Origin: Glandiceps talaboti
Taxonomy: Eukaryota; Hemichordata; Enteropneusta; Spengelidae
Length of the DNA: 64,000 bases
Direction: 5' to 3'
Assembly: GCF_964340395.1 (NCBI RefSeq)
Contig: NC_135560.1
Span: 17,721,098 to 17,785,097, forward strand
In this document: positions 22,271 to 35,740 of the stretch, one piece after another
Numbering within the stretch: position 1 is the stretch's first letter
Layout: every line of letters starts with the position of its first letter
Position numbers and translations under genes: made by a program
The notes under the pieces: generated by a model
Seen by the model: only the letters and a program-made list of their open reading frames with translations
The model's database searches: none
What the model was told of the DNA's origin: nothing

Positions 22271-23070
22271 ACCAACTGAGTAGAGTTTCACCCATCACAA
22301 GACAAAAGCTCTTTCTAGGAAAAGAATTTCCTCATCTCAAAAGAAAACTACCAAATCTCAGTCTGGATAAAAGTATTTTGCCTTGATATTCTTCTCACTG
22401 TCACATTGTGTCACTGCAGTACATTTTGATTCATGCCAGGTGCCAAAAAAATAGTTTTCTGTTTAAGATTTTTTGAAAAAAATGTTTAGGTTTGGCGGCT
22501 TAAACTAAGGTCAGGCAGGATGTCCAAAAGACACATTTTTTTTATTTTGCCTAATTATGGTACATTCTATGGAAAACTGGCATATTTTTCCCAATTTCCA
22601 TTTTAAGTTTTCTACCAAGGTTCCCACACTTCTATTTATAGTGTCTGCTGTAGGCTTTTTTTTTTTTTAAAATAATTTTTTAGCATCAAATGATAAAACG
22701 TGCAGTAACAAGTAATTTCTCAAGTCTTATCAGAACAGCAATACACTATAAATAGCGTGCTGAATGACACTGTACGATATCTCTATGACTGTAATGACTA
22801 ATTAGACAGACTGAAGACATTGAGTCAGCCAATTAACAGCAGCATGGTGGGGGTCTGGGAACTGAAATAGGCAAAGTTAATGAGAATTTATTGTCATGGA
22901 AACTGTGTATTGGGAATAGCAGTTAGGGGACCCTATCTATTTTTCTCATCCTAAAATCGTGAAAATTACAGGATCGTTAAAAAAAAGAAGAGAAAAAGTG
23001 TATGTGTACATTTTTTTTATAATCCTATCTTTAATAATCTGGATGCCTCAGAAATGAAAATTAAAGTTAG

Positions 23071-23385
23071 AAGGAAACCATGAACAATTTGTTTTAATGA
23101 ATGTCCCACATTTCGGTGATAAGTAACAATTTACACCGAGCTACATGCTTGTGTCGCCATTTTACCATCCACAAGGTTATACTTTCTCATTTGGCCACTG
23201 AGGGCACCATTTTTACAACTTTAACTGTAATTTTCAAGGAAACCATGAACAATTTGTTTTAATGAATGTCCCACATTTCGGTGATGAATAATAATTTTTA
23301 CCTAGCTACATGCTTGTGTTGCCATTTTACCATCCACAAGGTTATACTTTCTCATCTGGCCACTGAGGGCGCCATTTTACTACCC
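23071..23385. repeat. 165-bp tandem duplication
   Basis: 'aaggaaaccatgaacaattt' occurs at 23071 and again at 23236. Most of the following 145 bases match, including 'catccacaaggttatacttt' and 'ggccactgagggc(a/g)ccat'. This pair is much better conserved than the other tandem repeats in the window. Confidence 0.9.
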
Positions 23386-24381
23386 AAACTGTGTATTTGT
23401 AAAGCCCAACACCACCAATATCTTACTTCATTCTGTGTGTCATAATTTTTGTGTGTATTTCAATTTGTTGCCTGTATGAGTACAGCAATGGCTAGAATTT
23501 CTTCTGACCATTTTTAAAAATGCACCTGAGTAGTTTTTGTCCATGGAAGTTGTGGATTCAAAGTTTGGCAATAAAGATTCAAACAAATTAAATGTTAAGA
23601 AAATGATGATTTTTTGAAAAATGAGTACATGGTTCATTTCTTATTCTTACTATTTACACATGGCCATCACACCAGTATACACTGCAGAGCGGTGTAGACT
23701 GGTAATTCAGCTAATCAGAATGATTGAATTGTACCATGTAAACAATGGGGTATTTTTTAATGGATAAAATAATTTTTAAAAATAGTGACATTTTATTGCA
23801 ACGTAGGCTTTATAGTAGAGAGAATGCAAATTAAAATACATTTTAGTTGTCTCAAATTAACCCCAGCCATTTGCAATAAATATTTTTTATCACAGTGTTG
23901 TTTTGCAACTCCTCACAGGATGGATGACCCTGAAACTGACATAATTATTAAAAGTTAATGAGAAATAGATTCATAAAATTGCAGAGTGGGAATAATAATT
24001 ATGCAGTTCTAGAAGATATATTGCTAGGTATAATGAAAAACAAAAGACCCATGCAAAGCTCCTAGTGTCAGTGACTGCTGAGCTGAGCTTAAGGTTTTGG
24101 TTGATTCTCTGCATCGTCTGTCTGTTGTCCATCATGTCATCTCTCGTTAGTCAACTTTTTCTATTTTCATCTTCTTCTGTGAAACTGGCTGTCAGATTAG
24201 TTGAACTTTTTCTAGACAACAACATCAAATGTTCAATTCGTTCATCTCCTGTACCATTTATGTAAAAAACAATATTTAAAAAAATGGCTCTATTTCGACT
24301 TCTAGGTCACTTGTATTGACGTGCAGTCATATAATAATTTTGTTGGTAACCACAGAGAATTAAAGTAAAAAGCTGTACTTG

Positions 24382-24626
24382 AAGTGCCCTTAATAACAAA
24401 ATACTTGGAGGGAACATTAAAATACCTGAGGAACTCAGCTAGATTTTAGCTAATTTACAACCCTTAAGAAAAACACTGGTAGGGAGGAGCCCAGTAAAAT
24501 AGCATAGAAACTAAGGTACATTTAACCCACCCTTAACAAATACACTGGTAGGAAACACTTAATACCTAGCCAACTCAGGTAGAATCTACTTAGACATACT
24601 AAACTACACTAAAAACCCATGGGTAA
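24382..24626. repeat. Interspersed repeat, about 110-bp units (family also at 59100)
   Basis: Two units contain 'aaaaacactggtagggagga' or 'aatacactggtaggaaacac', followed by 'aatacctgaggaactcagct' or 'aatacctagccaactcaggt' and a 'tagatt' or 'tagaatctac' end. The same words recur at 59100-59226. Confidence 0.6.
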
Positions 24627-25517
24627 TACCTGGAAGTTTAATCGGTGCCAATTTTTGTCAAGTTTTAATCTATTTCATAACGTAAACAAACAAGCTCATA
24701 TTTGTCACATCAGATGATTGATCATTTTCTATGCTAGTTAATAGAGGCTGATAAATTTTCCGTGTTAAGACAACAATGTGTGGTGACATCTAATAATATT
24801 TTAATTATCAAATTATGACAAGTATTTGAACAATGTTGATGTGGTTGATCCCATTCTCTATGTTCATGTAGTCAGACCTTTGTTTGTTTACTCACCAAAT
24901 TATTATCCACAGTGCAGTATTTTTGTTAAAGGTGTTAAAGGTGGTAAGTATTAGTAGATATAACTGTAATACCTGAGACTCTCAGATATTTAACAGGGTT
25001 CCCCACCAAAATAATAGTGCAAGGTATAGAAATTTGTGTACAATTTTACCTGCTTTCCCCACGTCTGTTATGAGAGAGTTGCTAAACCTCGGCAAAATGG
25101 TGACAACATATGATATTTTGTAAGTCTTAGAATAAGTGTTCGTGGACTTTGGGTGCAAAGTTATAGAAATGGATGGAAATTCCGACTTAAAAATGAATTC
25201 CAAATTTTTCACCAATGTCTCATGACCATCGTTACAGGTATTACAGAAAATATTATGACTTTGCGAGTTGGAATTTTCACATGTAAGCCTTCAGTATAAT
25301 ATTTGGCATGGATGTAGCATTCTTGGACTCTGGGTTCACCGTTCCATATTCAAATTTCTAGTCACAGAATCATAAAATTTTGGAAGTGAACCCAAATTTT
25401 TACTGACATTTCATTTAATTATCAGAATATCAGGTAGATCATATAGGATATATAACAGTTTCTTTGTACAAACAGTCCCAACGTTTCATCGAAAGATATT
25501 TTTCATTCTTTTTCCAG

Positions 25518-25701
25518 CCCCAAAAGTAGCCATTTAGGATCTTCAATCGACATGAGCCGTCAGAGTACAATAGAAGACGTGCGTCTAGAACCTCATGATC
25601 CCTATGACGATGATGATGTCATACCAGTTGATGAACAACCGTCCCCAGCTAGAGTTCGATGGATCAGTGCTTTCAATAAAGTTCGAATACACTTGGCTGA
25701 G
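25518..25701 (+). CDS. unc13: Unc13/Munc13 homologue, exon F: calmodulin-binding segment
   Basis: One base completes a Ser codon (AG|C), then 61 codons follow. The exon starts PKSSHLGSSIDMSRQSTIED, passes an acidic stretch (DPYDDDDVIPVDEQPSP) and ends ARVRWISAFNKVRIHLAE. The last block matches the Munc13-1 calmodulin-binding helix, which has W-x-x-A-F-N-K-V-R-x-x-L in the same place. The anchoring Trp, Phe, Val and Leu are all kept. In mammals Ca2+/calmodulin binding here boosts priming during activity. The acceptor is 'ttctttttccag' and the donor 'gag|gtaagt', exit phase 0. The next common exon of the family (leading to C1) is not in the window. Confidence 0.93.
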
Positions 25702-26755
25702 GTAAGTAGGCTTTATACAGTATTAAAATTTCATTTTGGCACATTGCGTTACTTAGATTTTCATTTTCTGAGATGACACAATTTTTAGATTTTCATTTTG
25801 TGAAGTAACAAAATTATTTTGAATTATGCATGACTAACACTGTTAAATGATTATTAGAAATCCTGTTTCAGTTGTGAATGATACTTTTCTATATTTTTTG
25901 GCTCTGTTTTATCATTTTGCATGACTACTAGAAGTCATTAGAAGTCCTGTTTCAGTTGTAAATGATATTTATCTCCTCTTTGGCACTTTTTTATTATCTT
26001 CAATATGATTTTTTTGTCTTGACGCATAGTTTTTCTGCGAGAGAATGTTGAAAAGACAAAGTATGTGATTTGTTTGTAGTAAAACTGTTAAAATGCATGG
26101 TTTGTCGGGATCTGATATAATAGAATGAAATTTTAGTACAAGGAAAAGTAGATGTCTTTTCTCGAATATCATGTCTAAAATTATCTGTGTGTAGAGTCGT
26201 TGTGTTGTCACGATATTGGATGAAATAACTTCTATAAATAGAGATATGTACACAAATAGAAAGTGTTGTTCTTGCACTAAGTCTTGTAGTTTGGATAGTC
26301 TGTAGGTGGAAAATCATTGAAAATGAAACGTTTGAAAAACTTTACATGTTGGTGAAAATTATTTACAAAAGATATGACTCCAAGTCAAATCACAATTTTG
26401 GTGTGATTAATTTGCATGTTTGGTTTGGAAATCACATGTCAAATGATTGTTAAGTTTGGCCTCTGTTTAAGGACTGTCTGAGATTTGTTGGCTACCGTAC
26501 CATTTGGAGAAAAATAGTTGATTGTAGTATGATTGTTAATTAACTGTGTCTGTTTTCGTTTTGTTTGACCTGGAAAGAGGCTTTTGGTGAGTACTTCTCA
26601 CTTTCTGATAAGTGAGAGGCATGTACATTTGTACCATTCTGTGTATGTCTTTAAATATTGTACATTTCTTGTCATTAAGTTGATAGAAATTGAGGATCTC
26701 AAGATCATTTTTATCATGTTTTTGAATTATTAACTTTACATTTACTTGTAAGTAT

Positions 26756-26761
26756 GAGTGA

Positions 26762-26820
<59 letters not shown>

Positions 26821-26874
26821 TGTCTGTGTGTGTATATATATATATGTATGTGTGTATGTTTTGGTCTTTGATAC

Positions 26875-26921
<47 letters not shown>

Positions 26922-26993
26922 ATGCGTGCGTGCGTTCGTGTGTTCATGCGTGTCATTTTGTGTTACCTATTTTGCGTCACTATATCTGTCATT

Positions 26994-27042
<49 letters not shown>

Positions 27043-27043
27043 A
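26756..27043. repeat. Compound microsatellite: (GT)n, (TA)n, (GT)n, (TGTC)n
   Basis: Two GT runs (about 26766-26830 and 26876-26920) are separated by a TATATA and ATGTGTATG stretch. A run of TGTC tetramers follows from about 26997 to 27041. The Cys/Val-rich ORFs here are repeat artefacts. Confidence 0.95.
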
Positions 27044-27428
27044 CACCCATTTATCCTTTTCTGTCACCATTTATTGTATTCCTTATGCAAAGAAAACAGT
27101 TGTACTTATCAATTGAATGTACCGGTACTACATGCCGCACAAATTAACATTGACACCCGACACACATAAACAAACATTTCCACACACGGACGGACACACA
27201 AAACAGTTTGTACTCTGAATGAATGAGGTAAAAAATTGTCTGTTATTGTCAGACACAGAGTTTATTTAGTTTTGTGCTGCCGATGACAACCACAGAAAGA
27301 TAACAATGGTAAGCTATAGTCATTGTAAAACACTGTAGTTTGATTAGCAAATACCTATTGTCTTGGAAAGTGAAGACAAAATGACAAGATAAGAAAATGA
27401 GGACTTCAGTGTCCATGGCAACAAATAT

Positions 27429-27430
27429 GG

Positions 27431-27471
<41 letters not shown>

Positions 27472-27494
27472 GTGGTGGTGTGAGGAGGAGGAGG
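27429..27494. repeat. (ATG)n trinucleotide repeat
   Basis: A GAT/ATG run passes into 'ggtggtggtgtgaggaggag'. It is a simple sequence repeat. Confidence 0.95.
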
Positions 27495-27802
27495 CAGAAA
27501 CAGACAAGAGTTGCGAACATGACAGAGAAGACAAAACAAAGACTGCCTTGAAGAAACAAATTTGAAGGTAAGATATGATGTTTTTACTTCATTTTAACCT
27601 GGCAAGATGGGTGAACAAATGTATCTGATCAGTATTATATCAAATTAAACCAGAAGACTGTCCAAAATGATAAAAAAAATCGTGTTTCCTCACCGGATAA
27701 GTCACAGTCAATATTGTTATATGAATGAATGGAAAAGACAAAAGGCATTCCTAGAAATGCTAATCAGAACTAGTTGGAGCTTTCTCATGTACGACAAGTG
27801 AA

Positions 27803-28190
27803 TAGTGGTGAAATAGAGTAATGTGTATAGGTGGAAAGACAAAGTAAAAGACCTTTCTAGTAAATTATGCCCTCTAGTGGTGAAATAGAGTAATGATGTG
27901 TATAGATGGAGAGACAAAGCAAAAGACCTTTCTAATAAAGTATGTCCTTTAGTTTTGAAATAGAGCAGTTATGTTTATATGTGGCAAGATGAAATGTTAG
28001 ATAGACCTATCCTGTAAATCACGCCCTCTGGTGGTTAAGTAGAGCAGTGACAAAGAAAGATGAAAAGCAAACTTGAAATCAATAAACCTTTCCAAAAACT
28101 CTTCTGCTACTGCTGTGATGAATCACAGCAGTCATGTATAAGCATGAAATAAAGTTGAAGACCTTTTATACAGTAAATCACTCCATCTTC
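27803..28190. repeat. Degenerate tandem repeat, about 75-85 bp units
   Basis: Units contain 'gccctctagtggtgaaatag', 'agtaatgatgtgtatagatg' and 'gacaaagcaaaagacctttc'. About four units decay toward 28190. The motif CCCTCTAGTGG (or CCTCTGGTGG) is common in intergenic DNA of marine invertebrates, from memory. Confidence 0.6.
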
Positions 28191-31029
28191 TGAAACAGAA
28201 GAATAAAAAATGACACTGCACAGTAAAGGAGTTAAGAAAGGAGTTAAGTCCTTTAGTTAACAGAGCATATCAAAATCAAATGTCTGTCCCAAATAGTAGT
28301 CATAAATTGCGGATCAAGTTTAAACTGAGAGGTCTTTACACAACACCTACTACAACTCAAGATGCCATCTACAAGATTTACAACTGTATCATAATGCCTC
28401 CATTAGCACTACTTTATGATGTAATGGTCCATGATAACTTGTGTAAGTGGTTTTAAGTAGGGTTTGTGTCCAGAGGCCAAAACATTATCTCTACTAATTG
28501 TAGATTGAAGTCGTAAAAAGCCGAAGGATAAGATATGTCTAGAAAAACGGACCCTTAGTAGTTATCTCTGTAAGCCCGCCATCTGCATCAAATTCAGTAA
28601 AATCTGTATCTAAGTGAAGTTGTAATATCGAAGAGTATACAAAATCGTCAAAATTTGGACAGCGAGTAATTATTACAAGAATCATATACCGTAGTACATG
28701 CTGTTAACAAGGAAAAAGCTGTGTCTGGTTATTGGTTGGAAATTTCATGTTATGTCCTTTTGAAATAATAAAAAAGAAATTTGGGGTTCATCACCTTGTT
28801 GTCAAGGAATTCGACAATCTTTTATTTTCCCCATAGAGTTACTTACTGGATTCTTTGGCTCCATTAAATCTAATAAAAATGACTACATTATGACATCATT
28901 TCGATATCTGTTTTTAAACAAATTGTATGATGACCAGATATTTTTTTCTTTATTTAAACCGCATAGGTTGAAGTTTTTGTGAACAACAAAATTTTAAAGA
29001 TTTTATGTCTAAGGAATTCTACGTATACTGTAAGATACATTGAGTTTATCTACCCTCACTAGTCTGCTCTATAGGGGTTGACTGATGAGGGTGCCCCATC
29101 ATGGCATACCTTACACATTACATTCTACACTATTTTTCACATCCCTTGTAAGAATGACAATGTTGTCCAAATGAACGACAGCAGTTTGGGGGTTGAATAA
29201 ATCTTGATCAGAGTAACCTATCCAATAAAGGATAATTGATAGACTGTCATTGATGTAGTACTTTCTCCCTGCAGCTCATAATACCACTATGGTGAAGGTC
29301 AATATTCATTGTTACTGCCATTAAAATACTGAACTTGAAAAATGCATCAATTAATTAACGTGTATGCATCAATTAATCAACCTCTTTCCTGTAATATATT
29401 CACCTGTATGCATTATTTAATCAATTTCAACTACAATGTAATTAATCACTTCAAAAAGTGCTTACACCTACTTTAGGTGTGTGTTTTGTTGATTTCAAGA
29501 ATGATCCTGTTTAAAATATGACTTAATATTCCATGCATTCCTGTTGGTTATCCATAGATTTGAAATTATAGTCACTTTTGTGAATTCATTAAATATGTTA
29601 TTTCTCTGTTTTCATGTAATAAACAAGGCTTTCTATCATGTATTAATTACTATCTTTATAAATGAAATACAGAAATACATAAAAAATGAACTACTTTAAT
29701 CACCTATTAGGGTAGTTAAAGATATCATTAATGTGTTTAATTAATCTATTTGCATTAATTAATCAAGTTCTTCCCGTAATGTGGTAATCTGTGTGCATTA
29801 ATTAGCCAAATGGTCATTCAGTGCGAATAGTAAACATCATCATTTCAAGTGTGTGTTTTAGATATAATGAAATATAGACAATGATGTCCTGTGAGATGAA
29901 TTCAAAGCAAAGTCCTTGGCAAAGTCAGTTGAGGGTGTAAAACTAATCAGAACTTCAAGCCACTCTTTCTTCTTATAAACTGCAGATATTAGAAGATGAC
30001 AGTGTTCATATCTGATGTATTTTGTAGAATGAATAAATTTGCCTAGCTCATATACCCTAACTACTTATGTACTTGTAGAAATAGCTATGAGAAATTCAAA
30101 TGTGGTTCATTTCATAAGACTTTTTTTGTATTAGAGTATTTTTGAAGATAATATCAATATCAGGGTATTTCTTGGGTATCAAAGTCAAAAAGTGTGAACA
30201 TTTTTATCATCTTGTAAATTTAGTTGTCAGATGCACCTTGTAACCTTTGACCTTCGTGTGAAAATCGAGTCATTTTTTGCCCATTACAGATGCCACATGA
30301 AAGTACAGTTAACTTAAAAGTGTCACAGTGGTTTATTTCTTTTCAATGTAATAATCAATTGACAGGTGACAGTTGACATAAATAATATAAAGTACTTTAA
30401 TCAATCAAAATACCTCGTCAGTAGTTACCTAGGTAACAGTTACGTTTGCAAGTCTGTGAGTAAAAATGTTATCAAAGTCCAAAAATACAACATTCTATGA
30501 ACAATGTTGCTGAATAAGGTTTAATTTGTACTGTGAATGTAATTTTGGGTTCTAGACTTTATATGCTTGCTTATTCATCAGAAACAATGGGTTTTTTTTT
30601 TTTTGCACCAAAATAAGTGAAAATGAATTACTTTCAGTGATAAAATGTGCATGACCATAGGTGATAAAGGCAGATTTATTTCAAATCAATACATTTACTT
30701 ACAAAAGTGATGTGGCTATAAAATATTGTAGCCAAAAGTTGTTTACCTGCCAAAATAAAGTGAAGCCAAAAATATGTGTCTGCCAAAATACCAAGTTGAC
30801 ATGATTTTGAATTAAATTAGTAAAGACCTAAAAATACACCAATCTACTGTAGAATAAGATAATTTATTTTACTAAATGTGAAACTTTTCTTAGAGACCCC
30901 AAAATACCCCAATCTCTTGCTATTAAGATATTGTTATTAAAGTTTCCAAAATAAATCATTTGTTATTTTGTAGATAAAAAGAAAAGGAAATTGTGAGTTT
31001 TTAAGATTGATAGTAATAGGAAGTACAGT

Positions 31030-31645
31030 TATGAAGTTGATGACAGGAGTCAATTCACTGCTATGTTGTTCCAAATAAGAAATAAGAATCATACAGCTGC
31101 AAAAAGTGTTTACAAAAGATTCAGGAAAAAGACTAGGAAATTTGTCGACTCTTTTACTTGGAGTATGATGTTATCATTTATAATACTTGATGTTCACCTT
31201 TTTTTTGTTCAATTCACTCAATTCATGATGACAGTGAGACAGTAGAGCTCTTTCAAATTGGCCTGCTTAAGAGTATACCAGACTGCAAAGTGCAAACGGA
31301 AGGTTTAGACAAAAAGACTAAGTTTTGTCGATTCTTGTGTGGTAGCACCAGTTTTCACATCCAGCTTTTTAGTTCAGTTCACTCAATTCATGATACAAAT
31401 GAGAAATGTAGAGATCTTTCCAATTAGTACGCTTAAAATACACCAGAGTTTAAAGTGCAAACAAAAGGTCCAGGAAAAACACTGAGTTTTTGTCAACTAT
31501 TGCACTTGGATTGCAAAAGCATCGTCTATAAAGTATTTGACATGCAGAGGTCACTCAATTCATGATGAAAATGAGAAAAAGTAGAGCTCTTTCAAATTGG
31601 CCCGCTTAAAGTACGGCAGAGTGCAGGTGGAAGAAGCATTATTTG
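31030..31645. repeat. Degenerate tandem repeat, about 165-175 bp units
   Basis: 'tcactcaattcatgat' occurs near 31216, 31379 and 31552. Each copy is followed by 'gagaaatgtagagctctttc', 'aattggcctgcttaa' and 'agagtgcaaagtgcaaac' variants. The 60-codon ORF at 31063 is inside the array. Confidence 0.65.
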
Positions 31646-34600
31646 ACATGCCCGGGGGCTATCACTCATCATTTAGAAATGACGTTTGATATTTGCATAG
31701 TTAATGAGGACCCTGATGTCTAAACATCATAATAGTGCTTTCAAGTCCACTCTAATGGTTACAGCAAATACATTCTTTTGATATTGATTTCTTTCAAAAT
31801 AGATCACAGCGAGTCAAATTCACTTTGCACAATTCATTTCAGCTGCGAGTGTTGACAGAGGTGTCTATTAGGAGGTATTACGTGAAGGGTGTATGTATCG
31901 TCTGTCACGAGCTAAGTCATCCTTTTCATAAATCATTGTTATGTCTAGCAAGCAAACATCAATCTATCATTTATTGGTGATCACAGTGTGCCAGTTAAGG
32001 TGTGGACTCGTACGGTAAACATTTGGCTTCTGTATATTGTACTAGGACATTTAATCCTTAGCAGTTGATGGATTGAGAAAACAGGAAAGTGGTAAGTTGG
32101 ATAAATCAGTGTAAACAGATTCTTTTGTTTAGATTTACCAGCAAATGATGTTTTTACATGTTATCTGTTTGTGAGCAGTGTTTATTTACCTGTAGTAAGA
32201 AGAGACTCGGTGCAAAATGGATACTTTCACAATTCCAGGGACGTTTTTTTGTATCCAATAAGCTTAAAAATCCATGGACTATTAACAAGATCAAGCTTTG
32301 CTATTATGGAATACCTTGCTTCTCTATTTATATTCACACCATACACTTTGTCAAATATTTTCTTGGTTTGACAGCATTTGTATCTGTTTGTCTTATGATT
32401 CAGACACGGTGTAATACTTTATGTTTGGCTTTCAAACCATAAATAAATTAATATTTCCTCATTAGATAATTGAAATTGTCTGTGTTGTTACAAAAAGCTC
32501 AAGGTTTCCAGCCCAAATCTAATATTTAGCGTTTTGGCAAAGTGACATTTATTGATTTCAATTATTATGCCGCTGGGTTCTAACACTTTGGAATTTTATC
32601 ATTTCTTAGCATAGCATTGTCAAAGAATTGATATAGTAACACTGTATAATTTGATGTATCGATATTAACTCTAGATTAAATTTGATGATGAAAAATAACT
32701 GGCACTGCTTAGTTGTCAGACATGGGATTAAAATGTCTGATTAGCTGCTTTTAGTACTTGTGCTAATAATTTGATGTATTTGTTGACATTTTGGTAGGAT
32801 TTGAATTTTGAGACTAGACTCATTAGAATCACAATTAATCTGATTTTTTGTGTAAAAATGAAGATTATGTGTCGTTTGTGTTGACAGCTAACCTTGAATG
32901 CAGGAGTGTGTAACAGTAGAGAGCTATTATGAAAATATACAAATATCGTGAACTCACTGAAAATCAATACTTATCCTCTTTGACGTAGATTGTCAAGGAG
33001 TGAGAAAAAATGACGTTTCAATTATTATCTGACCCATTTCTGACGTTATCCAAAGTAGCATTGTGAAGAGATCATGCAATTTGTTGCACACTTTGAAACA
33101 GCTATATAATTTCTCATGGGGCTGAAGTCTCCAGGTAAAATGGAAATCCTTGCAGTTATTGTTTTAATGGTCCTCTAGATGTGCAACCCAGATATGATTT
33201 TAAAAAGCCGCATGAAACAATATCTTCAATCATTGTTTTTAGTTTACAAAGGCAGCAAATATTTATTGAAATTAAATAACAGGTCAGATATTTTTCAAAA
33301 ATTTATAATATGTACTACATTTTGATGTATATTCAAAGTTGTATAATTGTTGATGACGAAAAAACATCAATCTATTAAAAAATTCTTCTATTGTCGTAAA
33401 CTTTGAACTTTGACCAGAATTTCATTACCTTTTGACAATAAAATGTAATATTTGAAATTTACAAATATTTGAATAATGCACAAGTTGTGAGAACAATACT
33501 GAAATGTAAATAAAAATTCTGAATTGATACTGTTGTCCTAAACTATGCCCTTCTAATGATATTTACTTTCATTATTAAAAAAATCATGACAATCGTGTTG
33601 ATTGTAGCAAATCAGTCGACTGTGTAACGAAATATAGATTTGGAAAAAAAAATCAGACAAATTCCATGATTGTGTTAGGACCAGCTGTCTTTTTAGAAAA
33701 GTCTTACACTATACAAATTTAATGAAGGCTTGCTAACAGATTTGCAGGTATTAAATGAATATTTGTTGTCAGCTAAGTTGAGGGCAGCTTCAAATGGAAG
33801 GAAAAATTTGGCGGGAACTCAATGATTGTATGACGTACCTGCATAAAATATAGTTAAATATTTGATTGTGTTGATCCAACAAAACTGGCCAATGCTTCCT
33901 GCGAAGCAAGTGTAGACATGCAGGTATGAAAATATACACAGGAATTCAGCTTACTGTTTGACAGTAAGACAGCTTTGTGATTTGTTATGGAGCTGTATCT
34001 AAGGTAGGACTTTTTTTACTGCCTCGGAAACGGTTTTGAGCAATTTCCAAATTGCATTGTTGTGATCAGACATAATTTAGTTGAACTGTCGTATTGAAAG
34101 AGATAACCATATGTCAGCTGTTGCAATAACTCTGTGTGAAACTCTGTGGGTGGACCCAGGCTGCCAGCAAAGCAGACTGTACACAAAGATTCATCATGTT
34201 CATCTAACCCGTCAGTATGCTTCCATATTGCATATTAAGCATACTCATCTTTATCACTAATCACTTCTGACAAGGAAATTTTGTGACTCATCATCAGAGG
34301 TATGTTTAGTAATGATCTCTATAACAAACTTAATGACAAAATTGACAGAAAGCGTTGTGTAATATCATGATTAATGTACTATTATGATATTTATGATATA
34401 GCCAAAACACAAACTGTGCATAGCATGACGACAGTTTATAAAATAGACACAGGCTGATAGTTCAGTAACCAGTCAGTTTTCAGAGGTTTTCAGAACTTCG
34501 TGGGGACTTTTTTGCAGTTGGAACCTTTTTCTGCTTTGTATGTACAATTTTAGTACTTTGAGATGTTTAATTGCCTCACTAATAGTGGTTTTGTAGAGCA

Positions 34601-35689
34601 ACTGAGAGAGACCTACCATATTGAAATGACTTGGCCTCATTTTCGTATGTTCACAACATAGGAAGAGTTATAAACAAAAGTATACAGTGCACAACACAAG
34701 GGCTGTGAATGTTTAGTCCTCAAAACAACTTATGAAATTTGAATACAAGAATGACAGACATGCAATTTGCATTAAAAAATACTAATCAGTAGATAATTTT
34801 GCACTCTGTGAATAAAATTTAGATATTGATTATATTGATTTTTACCATGTCCAGATATTTATTTTTAAATTATTTCGGGAAATATTCACAAAATTAAAAG
34901 GTAGAAACATCACAAGTCTGGTGCACTGTGTTTATGTACAGGAAGGCATTTTTAGCCAATAATTATTTTTAACATTATTTCCCCAGCAAAGTGAAAGTTG
35001 CCTTTTTTTGCAAAGTTTCTTTATTTATTTATTTATTAAACTCAGAAGTGTACTTTCATGAAAACTTATTGCATGTTGAGATACATGGACTCTAATAATT
35101 AAAGTTCAGTACCCAGTTCTCTTTTTTGGCCAAAAAATCTAGCCAACTTACTATTATAGTGTCTTATAGTGTTGTCAATTTTTCTCAATGATAGACACTA
35201 CAAGAAATTGTAAATAAGATGTGTATGTAAAATGCCTGAATGATAGTTAAAAACACAGTAATGAACTTTGACCTGAAGAGGTGAAACTTTACCTGTACAT
35301 AATTAGAGCCTTTTGGGAACTAAGTTGGGATTCAGGGAAAAGAACATGGGAGATTCGTGTCCATGAAATTTATTGACTTGTGAGTAGAAATTTTCATGAC
35401 TAAACTAATTATTATTATTCTCTATAATATAAATGATGTGTGAGGACAAAAATATAGTAGAAAAGAAGTAGAGTCAAATGTCTGTTGTCCAAATAATTTT
35501 ATGAAAATCTGATATTATAAATTGTGCTGTACTGCATTTCAAGATGATACTTTGTTGAAGTCATAAACACGATGCTGTAATACACTGTTATAAACCTCTG
35601 TCATAGACCATTATAAATTAATGACAATTACCAATTTTACAATGTAAATTAGCATAGAATAAGAATTCAATTTTTTTCATTGTAAAAAT

Positions 35690-35698
35690 GATGATGAA

Positions 35699-35732
<34 letters not shown>

Positions 35733-35740
35733 GTGGAATG
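35690..35740. repeat. (GAT)n trinucleotide repeat
   Basis: 'gatgatgatgatgatgatga' continues to 'tggtggaatgataataataa'. It is a simple repeat. Confidence 0.95.

Larger units (their letters stand above)
20789..25517 (+). other. Unc13 intron (4.7 kb, phase 2)
   Basis: A GT-AG intron ending 'ttctttttccag'. It holds a SINE with repeated heads (20894-21342), a diverged foldback (about 21800-22270), a 165-bp tandem duplication (23071-23385) and a repeat family at 24382-24626. Homopolymer T runs occur near 22650. No exon is seen. Confidence 0.8.

Noticed and set aside
26714-27169. Cys/Val- and His/Thr-rich ORFs up to 135 codons
   Set aside because: They are translations of GT/AC and TGTC microsatellites in several frames and on both strands.
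31063-31245. 60-codon basic ORF
   Set aside because: It is inside the 165-175 bp tandem repeat and has no family resemblance.
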